Source: Candidatus Methanoperedens sp.
GTDB lineage: Archaea; Halobacteriota; Methanosarcinia; Methanosarcinales; Methanoperedenaceae
Direction: 5' to 3'
NCBI GenBank assembly: GCA_027460465.1
Contig: JAPZAV010000001.1
Location: 1 to 56,604, forward strand
Length of the DNA: 56,604 bases
Shown: one piece after another, positions 24,504 through 32,589 of the stretch
How the letters are laid out: every line of letters begins with the position of its first letter
Numbering within the stretch: position 1 is the stretch's first letter
Program-made: the position numbers and the translations under genes
Notes under the pieces: model-generated
The model's input: only the letters and a program-made list of their open reading frames with translations
Databases searched by the model: none
What the model was told of the DNA's origin: nothing

Positions 24504-25194
24504 TCTCCATTGCTTTCTCTTCACTTGCCAGGAGACCTTCACTGATCAGCAGATCGCTTCTTACTGCATGGATTTCCTCGACCTTCTGGTCCAGGACCTG
24601 GCGGATCTCCTTGACCAGGTCATTGATGTTGCCCCTTGAGCAGGTCTCTCCTCTTGTTATTCCGCTGACAATTGCGACCACTCTGCCTTCTGTCTCAGGG
24701 TTCTTTGGCTTCACGAATTTGGTCTTTATCCCTGCTTTTGCGAAATCTTCAAAATCGATGGGATATTCGCAAGCTATGACCGCAGGAATATTGACGTATT
24801 TCAATATCTTCTTTGTCTTCAAAACGATGTGGGAATTCACATTCCCCATGTGTATCAGGACAAGTTTGTGCCTGGCGATCTGTTCGATTTCTTTCGCTGT
24901 TATGCCGAATTTAGGTCCATAGCCTCTTGAGGTGGCTGAAGAGCCAACATCATCCATCGGGATCCCGGCACCTGCCTCAAGCACAAGCACGCTTACCTGT
25001 ATCCCTTCTCTTCGAAGACCGTAGGTTATCTCGCATACAGGTTTCGTGATATGCCTTCTCCCAGGTGTCATGGCGATTGCCACAACATCCGGTCTTGCTG
25101 CTTCGGATAATGTTCCTCTCTGGGCTATGCCTCCGCCCCTGCCAAGTCCCATTGCTTCTCTGCAGTCAACTAATTGCGTATCTCTTCCAAACAT
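24496..25194 (-). CDS. McrC-like protein (methyl-coenzyme M reductase operon protein C family)
   Basis: The protein has 232 residues. The N-terminus FGRDTQLVDCREAMGLGRGG is almost the family consensus, followed by RRHITKPVCEITYGLRREGI and HMGNVNSHI. McrC is encoded in mcr operons and is part of the A3a complex that activates methyl-coenzyme M reductase. No mcr gene is in the window, so this is a stand-alone paralogue placed in a redox operon with ferritin-like and DUF2180 proteins. It could help activate or protect MCR. It also has an extended acidic C-terminus (about 210-232). Confidence 0.85.
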   Translation of the reverse strand: MFGRDTQLVDCREAMGLGRGGGIAQRGTLSEAARPDVVAIAMTPGRRHITKPVCEITYGLRREGIQVSVLVLEAGAGIPMDDVGSSATSRGYGPKFGITAKEIEQIARHKLVLIHMGNVNSHIVLKTKKILKYVNIPAVIACEYPIDFEDFAKAGIKTKFVKPKNPETEGRVVAIVSGITRGETCSRGNINDLVKEIRQVLDQKVEEIHAVRSDLLISEGLLASEEKAMESE

Positions 25195-25195
25195 A

Positions 25196-25615
25196 TTATT
25201 TTCTTATCCCAAGCGTGGTCTCCCACGTATCAGCATGTCCCTCTTCTTCAGAAAGGATCTCCTCAAGCATGAGCCTTGTAACAGGGTCGCCTTCCTCGAT
25301 TGCAAGTTTGATATGCTCTTTGTACTGCGCTATGGCGCCATTCTCTTTTTTAAGATCGTCCTGGATCATCTTTTTCAGGTCGCCTCCCTCAACGATCTCT
25401 GAAGGCTTCTTTGTCGGTATTCCGCCAAGATAATTGATGCGTTCGCCCAGTTTCTCTGCATGCTTCATCTCATCCTTTGCCGTGTTCTTGAATATCTCAA
25501 GTATTTCCGGGCTCTCCATCCCTTCTCCCTCATAATGATGTTTCATGTACTGTATGATCGCGCTCAATTCGTCTTCGCGGTCCTTGTTCAATGCTTCTAT
25601 TATTCTCTTGCTCAT
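25196..25615 (-). CDS. Ferritin-like diiron protein (bacterioferritin/rubrerythrin type)
   Basis: The 139-residue four-helix bundle has Glu at the helix-1 position (EDELSAIIQYMKHHY), EMKHAEKL on helix 2, ENGAIAQYKEH on helix 3 and EEILSEEEGHADTWE on helix 4. These make the two ExxH diiron sites expected of the family. No rubredoxin domain is present. It starts with a good AGGAGG-like site and is 1 base from the McrC-like gene. Likely roles are peroxide or oxygen detoxification or iron storage. Confidence 0.85.
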   Translation of the reverse strand: MSKRIIEALNKDREDELSAIIQYMKHHYEGEGMESPEILEIFKNTAKDEMKHAEKLGERINYLGGIPTKKPSEIVEGGDLKKMIQDDLKKENGAIAQYKEHIKLAIEEGDPVTRLMLEEILSEEEGHADTWETTLGIRK

Positions 25616-25645
25616 ATTTTCCTCCCGAATATTCTCATTGATGAA

Positions 25646-26047
25646 TCAATGACCTCCAGGTCTTCTTCCAGGCACACAGCCGTGTCCTGCTCCTGCTTCT
25701 CCACCTTCCATTAATTTCAGTGCTCTTCTGCATGAGGCAACCCCTGGTGCTCCTGAAGTGATAAAAATAACGTTCATGGTCTCAATTATCTCTTCCTTTG
25801 TTGCACCGTGGTTAAGGGCGCTCCTCATCTGGGATTCGCAGCAGGCATCGCACCTCTGTGAAGCCATTACAGCAAGCGACATGAGCACTTTCACTTTTGC
25901 AGAAAGCGCTCCATCTGTCTGGATGCCATCATCGCATTTCTTATAATGTTCGAAGAGTTCGGGGTTCAACTCCCCCATCATGTTCATGATCTCCGGGGTA
26001 AATCCCATTTTCTCATCTATGTTTGCTATTACTTTTTTAGGTTCCAT
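25646..26047 (-). CDS. Carboxymuconolactone decarboxylase / AhpD-like protein
   Basis: The 133-residue CMD-fold protein has the redox motif CDACC with a downstream HGAT (about residues 71-85), the AhpD-type thiol catalytic pattern. ALNHGATKEEIIE and TSGAPGVASCRRA are typical of the family. The C-terminus is Gly-rich (GAGHGCVPGRRPGGH). It is probably a thiol peroxidase or disulfide relay in the same stress operon, and may be reduced by the glutaredoxin or FTR pair downstream. Confidence 0.85.
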   Translation of the reverse strand: MEPKKVIANIDEKMGFTPEIMNMMGELNPELFEHYKKCDDGIQTDGALSAKVKVLMSLAVMASQRCDACCESQMRSALNHGATKEEIIETMNVIFITSGAPGVASCRRALKLMEGGEAGAGHGCVPGRRPGGH

Positions 26048-26087
26048 ATGTTTTCTCCCATAGTAGTATCATTGTTCATAGTTGAAT

Positions 26088-26474
26088 TTAATCCTTTTCC
26101 TGTAATTTTAAGATCACTACTTTAAGTCCGGCTTTATGCCTGCTTTCATCATGCATCGCCTCTGTAAAAAATTGAGAGATTTCTTCATTCCCTTCTGCAA
26201 GTGCTATTTTGGCAGCTTCGGCTTTGTCTTTTTCCGTCTTTATCTCATCCTCAAGCATCTGCTGGAGATTTGACTTCGTATCCTTCACCTTCCCCAGAAG
26301 CGTGGCGAACTCTGCCGCATGCCTTGCTTCATCCATAGCCACGTTATACAGGTAAAGCGCAATCTCGGGATGTCCTTCATTTACGGCTTTCTGCGACATT
26401 GCAAGGTACAGCGCTACGTCCCCTGATTCCGCCTCGAAGGTCTTTTCCATGATCTCTAAAATCTGCACTTTCAC
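26088..26474 (-). CDS. Rubrerythrin-like ferritin-fold protein
   Basis: The 128-residue diiron protein has a Glu in the first helix (FEAESGDVALYL), DEARHAAEF on helix 2, EIKTEKDKAEAAK on helix 3 and EAMHDESRHKAGL on helix 4. The last matches a rubrerythrin ExxxxDxxRH metal site. No rubredoxin tail is present. It overlaps the DUF302 gene by 4 bases and probably acts against peroxide or oxygen. Confidence 0.82.
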   Translation of the reverse strand: MKVQILEIMEKTFEAESGDVALYLAMSQKAVNEGHPEIALYLYNVAMDEARHAAEFATLLGKVKDTKSNLQQMLEDEIKTEKDKAEAAKIALAEGNEEISQFFTEAMHDESRHKAGLKVVILKLQEKD

Positions 26475-26866
26475 ACCTGCATATCTACGATTCGCTTAAG
26501 AGCGTCTTCTGCTTCTGCTGCAAGTCTGTTCAATTTATCATAGCCGCTGATCGAGCTTGCAGTGCTCAATGCAACTGTGGGGTTATAAAGCGAAACCTTT
26601 GTCTTTCCCCTGTCCGCGTATACCGCTATTTTGCATGGCAGAATGAGCCCTGCCTGCTTATTGATGGATAGACCCCTGTATGCAAGGTCTGGATTGCAGA
26701 CATCGAGTATGATATAATCATCGAACTCGACCTTGAGTTTCTCGGCAAGGATCTTTTTTACATCGATCACGCTCAGCACCCCCCATTTGTTGTCCATCAG
26801 GTCCTTTGTGAGTTTTTCGACCGCGGATCTTACGTTCATTTTTGATTCTTTTGTGTAGTCTATCAT
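26471..26866 (-). CDS. DUF302 protein
   Basis: The ATG at 26866 has a strong GGAGG site 5-6 bases upstream and gives 131 residues; an earlier start would add 13 residues without support. The order VEKLTKDLMDNKWGVLSVIDV, then LDVCNPDLA and GLILPCKIAVY follows the DUF302 pattern (heme- or metal-associated family, one conserved Cys in LPCKIAV). It is the first gene of the twelve-gene minus-strand run. Function is unknown, but DUF302 is often found with redox and stress genes. Confidence 0.8.
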   Translation of the reverse strand: MIDYTKESKMNVRSAVEKLTKDLMDNKWGVLSVIDVKKILAEKLKVEFDDYIILDVCNPDLAYRGLSINKQAGLILPCKIAVYADRGKTKVSLYNPTVALSTASSISGYDKLNRLAAEAEDALKRIVDMQV

Positions 26867-26944
26867 CACTACCTCCTCCAAACATTTAATGTGCTTCATA
26901 GACAATAAATATATCTAAATTTGCTTATGTTGTAAGGAAAGCCC
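26867..26944. promoter_or_regulatory. Divergent promoter region between the redox operon and the aminotransferase
   Basis: A TATA-like AATAAATATATC lies near 26906-26917, with Shine-Dalgarno sites for both genes: GGAGG for DUF302 on the minus strand and AAGGAAAG for the aminotransferase. The spacer would drive the twelve-gene minus-strand run. Confidence 0.4.
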
Positions 26945-28081
26945 ATGTTCTCTCAAAGATCAGCCAGGCTGCTTCCTTTCCATGTAATGGAAGTGCTGGA
27001 AAGGGCAAAGGAGCTTGAGCGAACAGGAAAAAATGTAATCCATCTTGAGATAGGCGAGCCCGACTTCCCCACAGCTCCCCATATCTGCGAGGCAGCGTTT
27101 CATGCAATGAATGCAGGTGAGACAAAATATACCCACAGTCTGGGTCTTCCTGATCTCAGGGAAGCAGTGGCAGAACATTATAACAGGAAGTTCAGCCTGG
27201 ATCTGAGTTCACAGCATGTCGTGATCACCTCAGGAACCAGCCCTGCGCTGCTCGTGCTGTTCATGTGCCTTCTTGAGAATGGCAACGAAGTGGTGATGTC
27301 AAACCCATACTATGCGTGCTATCCCAACTTTGTGGAATATCTTGGTGGAAAGCCAGTATCTGTCTATACTCAGGAAGATGAGGGCTTCAGCCTCGAAACC
27401 GTGGCACAGAAGATCACGCCCTCTACAAAAGCAGTTCTGATCAATTCGCCATGCAATCCCACAGGACATGTGATGGGTGCAGACACCATGAAAGCCATAT
27501 GCGAAGAGGCAGGATCAGTACCCGTGATCTCTGATGAGATATACCAGGGTTTGATTTATAAAGGTGAAGACCATTCGGTACTGGAATACACGGACAATGC
27601 CTTTGTGCTGAACGGATTCTCCAAGCTTTACGCCATGACAGGATGGAGGCTCGGATACCTGATCGCACCGCCTGAGTATATCAGACCTCTGCAGAAACTT
27701 CAGCAGAATTTCTTTATCTGCGCCAATAGTTTTGTCCAGCATGGCGGCGTTGCTGCACTGAGAGGTTCGCAAAAACATGTGGAAGAAATGGTGGCAACCT
27801 ATGACATGCGGAGGAAGTATATCCTCGGTCGGCTCAAAGAGATCGGTTTCAGGATAGAAAGAGAGCCAGAAGGGGCGTACTACGTCCTTGCAAATGCCAG
27901 GGAGTTTGGCTCTGATTCCATTGAGCTCAGCAAGCGCATACTTGATGAAGCAGGAGTTGCTGTCGCTCCTGGCATAGATTTTGGAGATGGAGCTGAAGGT
28001 TTCTTGAGGTTCTCGTACTCAGGCAGCCTGGACATGATCAGAGAAGGCATGGAAAGAATAGAGGCGTACCTGAGAAAGTAG
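26945..28081 (+). CDS. Class I/II aminotransferase (AspC/AlaA type)
   Basis: This is a complete PLP enzyme of 378 residues. SGTSPALLV (about 96-104) binds phosphate, NSPCNPTGH is the substrate-binding block (Asn171) and SDEIYQGL contains the PLP-stacking Asp. FSKLYAMTGWRLGY holds the Schiff-base Lys (K227), and FLRFSYSGS holds the carboxylate-binding Arg. Such archaeal enzymes transaminate aspartate, alanine or aromatic amino acids. It faces away from the redox operon. Confidence 0.85.
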   Translation: MFSQRSARLLPFHVMEVLERAKELERTGKNVIHLEIGEPDFPTAPHICEAAFHAMNAGETKYTHSLGLPDLREAVAEHYNRKFSLDLSSQHVVITSGTSPALLVLFMCLLENGNEVVMSNPYYACYPNFVEYLGGKPVSVYTQEDEGFSLETVAQKITPSTKAVLINSPCNPTGHVMGADTMKAICEEAGSVPVISDEIYQGLIYKGEDHSVLEYTDNAFVLNGFSKLYAMTGWRLGYLIAPPEYIRPLQKLQQNFFICANSFVQHGGVAALRGSQKHVEEMVATYDMRRKYILGRLKEIGFRIEREPEGAYYVLANAREFGSDSIELSKRILDEAGVAVAPGIDFGDGAEGFLRFSYSGSLDMIREGMERIEAYLRK

Positions 28082-28197
28082 CACTGGTTAGATCCACGGC
28101 TTTGCTCAGGATTTATTTGAGAAAGAAATTTATATTCAGAATGTATCCAGAAGGTAATAATTATCATGTATATCCATTTAATAAATAGAGACGTTGT

Positions 28198-28563
28198 ATG
28201 ACGAAAACAGAAATGCTTGAAAAAATTTTACGAGACATCAATAATATAGGAGGTGTAGAAGCAGTTGCATTAGGAAGCAGAGATGGTTTGCTCATATGTT
28301 CAACCATGGCCCAAAACCTTCATGCTCAAGCCTTTGTGGCAATGCTGGCAACAATGCTCGGAGCGGCTGAAGTATCATCTGCAAAGCTTGGGAAGAGCAT
28401 CCCAGATAGGATAATTGTGGATTCAAAAAATGGAAAGATTATCGTAAAAGAAGCTGGAAAAAAAGCATTGCTTGGTGTTATGACACGTTCTGATGTTCCT
28501 CTCGGGATGGTTCTGATCGGGATGATAAAAGCATCAGAAAGTATAGTACAGATTATGGGTTGA
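28198..28563 (+). CDS. Roadblock/LC7-domain protein
   Basis: The 121-residue single-domain protein has the roadblock pattern: LRDINNIGGVEAVALGSRDG followed by a central helix with Met, Ala and Gly residues, then a Val/Ile-rich strand. Stand-alone roadblock proteins pair with small Ras-like GTPases (MglB type) or act as adaptors. No GTPase gene is adjacent. A TATA-like TTTATATTC precedes it. Confidence 0.82.
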   Translation: MTKTEMLEKILRDINNIGGVEAVALGSRDGLLICSTMAQNLHAQAFVAMLATMLGAAEVSSAKLGKSIPDRIIVDSKNGKIIVKEAGKKALLGVMTRSDVPLGMVLIGMIKASESIVQIMG

Positions 28564-28641
28564 AGATTTTGGCAATAAGGAAGATGAGGAAAGATTATTA
28601 ATTACAAAGATATATATGCTTATGACGTAATAATTATTGAT

Positions 28642-28698
28642 GGACTTCCCCCCTCCTTCGATTCTGTTATTCTGTGACTAATATGAGAAGGGAAGTCC
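28642..28698. repeat. Inverted repeat with 9-bp arms
   Basis: GGACTTCCC at 28642-28650 and GGGAAGTCC at 28690-28698 are exact complements, separated by a 39-base loop. It lies in the gap between two convergent genes and may form a bidirectional terminator. Confidence 0.4.
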
Positions 28699-28781
28699 CC
28701 TGCTACTCTCGACAAACGTTTCTGGGATAGGTTTTGTGATTGCAGAGGAGACATTCATCTCTGTTTGACAAAAAATGCCTG

Positions 28782-29138
28782 CTATTTAATACTTCTGTAT
28801 GAAAAGTACACAAAAGTGATCATGACTAGAGCAAGAACTAATCCGAAAAACCGCTGCAAATCATATCCTGTAGTAGCAGGACATTGCAGGATAGAATAAA
28901 AAAGGTGAGGTATATAGATTAATGTCACGTGAAAGATCAACACGAAAGCGAAAACCGCGAGCAATAGAAAAGCTTTCTTAAATTCATTGAAGTTTAAAAA
29001 AATCTTCGCTCTGATTATATCAGGGTCTTTTTTCCATAGATATACACTTATATACATTAATAAGAAGAATGTTATTATAATTATAGGTAAAACCACTATT
29101 TCGTTAATGAGTATCAAAAAGTTGCTCACATCAATCAT
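28782..29138 (-). CDS. Small three-helix membrane protein, unknown
   Basis: The 118-residue protein is strongly hydrophobic, with spans near 12-34, 55-80 and 95-113. The first loop holds a basic patch (WKKDPDIIRAK). A single Cys lies in ILQCPATTG. No homologous family is recognised. It is the only gene in a stretch between the roadblock gene and PAN, and codon use is more AT-rich than its neighbours, which may mean recent gain. Confidence 0.5.
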   Translation of the reverse strand: MIDVSNFLILINEIVVLPIIIITFFLLMYISVYLWKKDPDIIRAKIFLNFNEFKKAFLLLAVFAFVLIFHVTLIYIPHLFYSILQCPATTGYDLQRFFGLVLALVMITFVYFSYRSIK

Positions 29139-29242
29139 AAATCGCCATCACCTGCAACCAATGATATGGCAAAATTAGTGTTTAAAAATGACTGACTCAG
29201 GAAATCTTTTGCCCCTGATATTACTTTTTTTTTTGCAATCAT

Positions 29243-29273
29243 TATGATTAGATACCACGATTATCTAATCATA
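29243..29273. repeat. 11-bp hairpin palindrome downstream of pan
   Basis: ATGATTAGAT (29244-29253) pairs exactly with ATCTAATCAT (29263-29272), with one more flanking base pair, around a 9-base loop. On the left is a run of T in TTTTTTTTTTT (plus strand). It could be a terminator for the minus-strand pan gene or an operator for the gene at 28782-29138. Confidence 0.45.
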
Positions 29274-29340
29274 TTTAAGATTTGTCTCTTGATTTCAGCT
29301 CGATAATGATAGAGGCATGTCTGAGCCTGCAGGCACTGGT

Positions 29341-30576
29341 TTAGACGAACATGCCGTCAGAGAGATTTTTCTTTACCGAAGGACCTTCTATTTTCTTGAT
29401 GGCCTTCAGAAAGTCATCCATCCCGATGCTGTGGCGTTCTTCTCTTACAGCAAACATCCCAGCTTCCATCGCGATCGCCCTGAGGTCTGCGCCTGTCCCG
29501 CCATCTGTAAGCGCTGCGAGTTCCTCGAAATTCACCTCATCAGAAAGCTTCATTTTTCTGCAGTGGATCCTGAGAATCATCGTGCGGGCTTCTATGGTCG
29601 GCATCGGGATCTGTATGAACCGATCGAAACGTCCTGGTCGCAGGAGCGCGGCGTCAAGGATATCAGGTCTGTTCGTAGCTGCGATGATCCTCACATTTCC
29701 CCTGGCATTGAAACCATCCATCTCTGAGAGAAGCTGCATCAGCGTGCGCTGGACTTCTCTATCGCCAGAAGTAGCTGTATCAAGGCGTTTTGCGCCTATT
29801 GAGTCAAGTTCATCAATGAATACTATACTCGGAGCTTTCTCCTTTGCCATCTTGAAAAGATCGCGCACAAGACGCGCTCCTTCACCAATATACTTCTGAA
29901 CGAGTTCTGATCCCACGATCCTTATGAAAGTCGCTTTTGTCTGGCTTGCCACTGCTTTGGCGAGCAGCGTCTTGCCAGTCCCGGGCCCCCCGTACAGCAG
30001 CACCCCTTTCGGCGGCTCGATGCCGATGCGCTCGAACACCTCAGGTCTTGTGAGCGGCATCTCCACAGTCTCCCTGACTTCCCGGATCTGCTCGTCCAGA
30101 CCCCCTATATCTGAGTAGGATACGTCAGGCATCTCTATCACTTCCATGCCATTCACAAAAGGATCACGCGAAGAAGGCAGGATGCCTATTACTGCAAGGG
30201 ATTGATAATTTAAAGAGACGCGTGCTCCGGGCATAAGCTCTGAATTCTCTATAAACTGAGATGAACCCACCACGAACTGCGGACCGGTGCTGCTTCTGAT
30301 TATTACCTTGCCATTCTCGAGCACATCCACGACATTGCCTACAACCAGCGGGGGAGCTTTGAGTCTTTCGAGTTCGCTTTTCAACTGCCTGAGCTCTCGT
30401 TCGTATTTGAGTTTCTGATTCTCGGTAAAACGTCTTTCCAGTTCTATCTTGTTTGCCTGCTCCCTCAGGAGATTGTTCCTTTCCTCAAGCATCTTGATTC
30501 TATCCATCAGGTAGCGGGAAAAATCATCGCCTCCCAATCCTATCGGACCTTCACGGTTTTCCTGAGCTTCAGACAT
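29341..30576 (-). CDS. pan: Proteasome-activating nucleotidase (PAN)
   Basis: This is the AAA+ unfoldase ring that feeds the archaeal 20S proteasome. The 411-residue protein has an N-terminal coiled coil (about 20-73), an OB domain (75-135), Walker [10 protein letters not shown] (195-203), Walker [11 protein letters not shown] (251-260) and a C-terminal helical domain. The C-terminus is MFV, where the docking motif is usually hydrophobic-Tyr-any; Phe replaces Tyr. Its promoter region is shared with the divergent aMBF1 gene. No proteasome subunit gene is in the window. Confidence 0.95.
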   Translation of the reverse strand: MSEAQENREGPIGLGGDDFSRYLMDRIKMLEERNNLLREQANKIELERRFTENQKLKYERELRQLKSELERLKAPPLVVGNVVDVLENGKVIIRSSTGPQFVVGSSQFIENSELMPGARVSLNYQSLAVIGILPSSRDPFVNGMEVIEMPDVSYSDIGGLDEQIREVRETVEMPLTRPEVFERIGIEPPKGVLLYGGPGTGKTLLAKAVASQTKATFIRIVGSELVQKYIGEGARLVRDLFKMAKEKAPSIVFIDELDSIGAKRLDTATSGDREVQRTLMQLLSEMDGFNARGNVRIIAATNRPDILDAALLRPGRFDRFIQIPMPTIEARTMILRIHCRKMKLSDEVNFEELAALTDGGTGADLRAIAMEAGMFAVREERHSIGMDDFLKAIKKIEGPSVKKNLSDGMFV

Positions 30577-30632
30577 TTGTTATCGAATGATATTTAAGCG
30601 TGAACGGTATATAGAGTTTTCGTCGAGATAGA
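30577..30632. promoter_or_regulatory. Divergent promoter between pan and the aMBF1 gene
   Basis: The 56-base spacer contains ATATTTAAG near 30589-30597, about 15-20 bases from the pan start, and GGTATATAGAG near 30608-30618 before the aMBF1 start. Their short distance to both start codons fits leaderless or near-leaderless archaeal transcripts. Confidence 0.4.
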
Positions 30633-31118
30633 ATGCAATGCGAAATATGCGGCAATGACATTAAAGGCAGTCCTGTCAGAGTGACAGTGGAAGGAACTGT
30701 GCTGGACGTATGCGGTAAATGCGCACGGTACGGGAGACCGGCCGATAAATGGAGCCCCGTATCAAGAAAGATGGCACCTGTTGAAAGGGTTATTGTAACC
30801 CGGCGGCCCAGAAGGGATGTTTTCGATAAACTCCAGGATGAGATAGTCCCTGACTATGCCAGGATAATAAAGCAGGCCAGAGAATCACATGGCCTGACTG
30901 TAGAGGAACTTGCCTCCAGGATAATGGAAAAGTCAGCCCTGATCAGAAAGATAGAGCGTGAGGAACTTGTACCTGAAGATACGGTAAGGAAAAAACTGGA
31001 GACTGAATTGAACATAAAGCTAACAGAGAAGATCTCAATGCATGATCAGCGAGGCGGCGGTTTCATCAGGGAGACCACGCTCGGAGACGTGGCGATCATA
31101 AGGAAAAAATCAAAATAA
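30633..31118 (+). CDS. Archaeal multiprotein bridging factor 1 (aMBF1)
   Basis: The 161-residue protein has an N-terminal zinc ribbon (C3, C6, C27, C30) and a C-terminal Cro/XRE helix-turn-helix (about 78-130): YARIIKQARESHGLTVEELA and IRKIEREELVP. The family is conserved in archaea and associates with ribosomes and transcription. It ends with a basic strand (VAIIRKKSK). It faces pan across a short divergent promoter. Confidence 0.9.
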   Translation: MQCEICGNDIKGSPVRVTVEGTVLDVCGKCARYGRPADKWSPVSRKMAPVERVIVTRRPRRDVFDKLQDEIVPDYARIIKQARESHGLTVEELASRIMEKSALIRKIEREELVPEDTVRKKLETELNIKLTEKISMHDQRGGGFIRETTLGDVAIIRKKSK

Positions 31119-31162
31119 GCAGCATACTGCCGCTCAGGACAAAAGGATTTCAATGAAAGCAT

Positions 31163-31206
31163 AACATATAAGCACATCAAAACACATACTACATATCAGG
31201 GAGGAA
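31163..31206 (+). promoter_or_regulatory. Promoter and ribosome site of the CBS gene run
   Basis: A TATA-like AACATATAA lies at 31163-31171, and GGAGGAAT at 31200-31207 is a strong ribosome site 5 bases before the ATG at 31212. No other promoter-like spacer occurs until after the RNA ligase gene, so this may drive all six genes. Confidence 0.45.
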
Positions 31207-31211
31207 TAAGC

Positions 31212-31760
31212 ATGGAAGTCAGGATGCCGGTTAAAGAGATAATGACAAGAGAAGTTGCAACGAATGAAATCAAAAGTGATGTACCGCAGATAGCTAAAAA
31301 GATGCTGGATCTCGATGTCGGCAGCGTCATAGTGACGGACGGACAATTTCCTGTGGGGATTATTACAGAACGCGATATCGTCCGCAAAGTGGTATCCAGG
31401 GATCTTCGACCGAGCGAGGTGTCAATAAAAGAACTGATGACGACCCCGCTGATAACAATACCTTCAAATGAAAGTGTCACGGACGCCATGCATAAGATGG
31501 TGAAGATGAAGATCAGGCGACTTCCTGTGGTTGAAAATACAAAACTCGTTGGCATTGTGACAGATATGGATCTCATCGCGGTCTCGGCAGAAATGGGAAG
31601 TATCTTCTCAGATCTTATCAAGATGCACAGGGAGAAGATCTTTTCAATGGAGGAACCTGTGAAGATCCATCGAGGGATATGTGAGGAATGCGGGGATAAC
31701 GTGGATGATCTACTGCTTGTGAACGGAAAGCTGCTCTGCGAGAGCTGCAGGGAAGCGTAG
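31212..31760 (+). CDS. Two-CBS-domain protein with C-terminal zinc ribbon
   Basis: The 182-residue protein holds a Bateman pair: VKEIMTREVATNE with GIITERDIV, then IKELMTTPLITI with RLPVVEN and GIVTDMDLI. A terminal zinc ribbon follows, with CEECG (Cys pair) and CESC. The ribbon suggests nucleic-acid or protein contact under adenine-nucleotide control. It is the first of five CBS genes, preceded by TATA-like AACATATAA and a strong GGAGGAA site. Confidence 0.85.
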   Translation: MEVRMPVKEIMTREVATNEIKSDVPQIAKKMLDLDVGSVIVTDGQFPVGIITERDIVRKVVSRDLRPSEVSIKELMTTPLITIPSNESVTDAMHKMVKMKIRRLPVVENTKLVGIVTDMDLIAVSAEMGSIFSDLIKMHREKIFSMEEPVKIHRGICEECGDNVDDLLLVNGKLLCESCREA

Positions 31761-31803
31761 CATCTGAAAATAACATATATATACATGATAAATGGAGTAT
31801 GTT

Positions 31804-32580
31804 ATGATGAAAGTGGAAGACGTAATGACAAAGAACCCTGTTTTTTTGCACGATACTGATTTTATGACCCATGCCCGTTCTGTGATAAGGGACAGGCACA
31901 AGCGCACGCTGCCTGTGCTGGACAATAAGAACAGGACAATAGGGATATTGACCGAGAAAGATATCCTGAACATATACTCAACAAAATCCAATGTCACGGT
32001 GGAAGGTTTTGCATCACAATTCCCTGAGGTTTATCCTGAAACGGATATGATGCATGCTGCAAAATTGATGATAGATGCAGGACTTGGTCGTGTCCCTGTA
32101 CTGAAATCAGGTCAGGATAAAAGCCTGGTGGGTATTTTAAGCGTGGTGGACATTTTCAGGAATCTGAATCTGGATAAGATCCCTCCGAAGAAAGTCGAAG
32201 ATGTGATGATCACTGATGTAAAAACATGTTCTCCAAAGGACAGCATTGCAAAAGTGTGGCTGAACATGAAAGAATCCGGATTTTCGGGATATCCTGTGGT
32301 TAAAGATGGAAAATTGATAGGTATGGTAACAAGGAGAAATATCATCAAAGCAGGCTATGCAAGGATAGAGAAAGAAGATGATCACGGGACAAAATCCACC
32401 ATGTCCCCACCTGTTGAGAAGATCATGAGCACTCCTGCGTACACTCTATCTCCGCAGACCACATTGAAAGAAGCGATCCAGGCATTTTTGAAACTTGATG
32501 TGGGCAGGCTTTCTGTGGTGAATGACGGGAATCTTGTGGGTATAGTGGACAGAAGCGATATAATAAAAGCATTGATTTAA
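31804..32580 (+). CDS. Four-CBS-domain protein
   Basis: From ATG 31804, with GGAG 6 bases upstream, it has 258 residues: four CBS motifs (VEDVMTKNPVFL, FASQFPEVYP, VEDVMITDVKTC, VEKIMSTPAYTL), each followed by the LP/RVPV and GI(L/V) strand. There are two Bateman modules and nothing else, so it is a pure nucleotide-sensing protein. The start at 31792 or 31807 is also possible. It precedes the next CBS gene by 9 bases. Confidence 0.82.
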   Translation: MMKVEDVMTKNPVFLHDTDFMTHARSVIRDRHKRTLPVLDNKNRTIGILTEKDILNIYSTKSNVTVEGFASQFPEVYPETDMMHAAKLMIDAGLGRVPVLKSGQDKSLVGILSVVDIFRNLNLDKIPPKKVEDVMITDVKTCSPKDSIAKVWLNMKESGFSGYPVVKDGKLIGMVTRRNIIKAGYARIEKEDDHGTKSTMSPPVEKIMSTPAYTLSPQTTLKEAIQAFLKLDVGRLSVVNDGNLVGIVDRSDIIKALI

Positions 32581-32589
32581 AGGTGTTTT

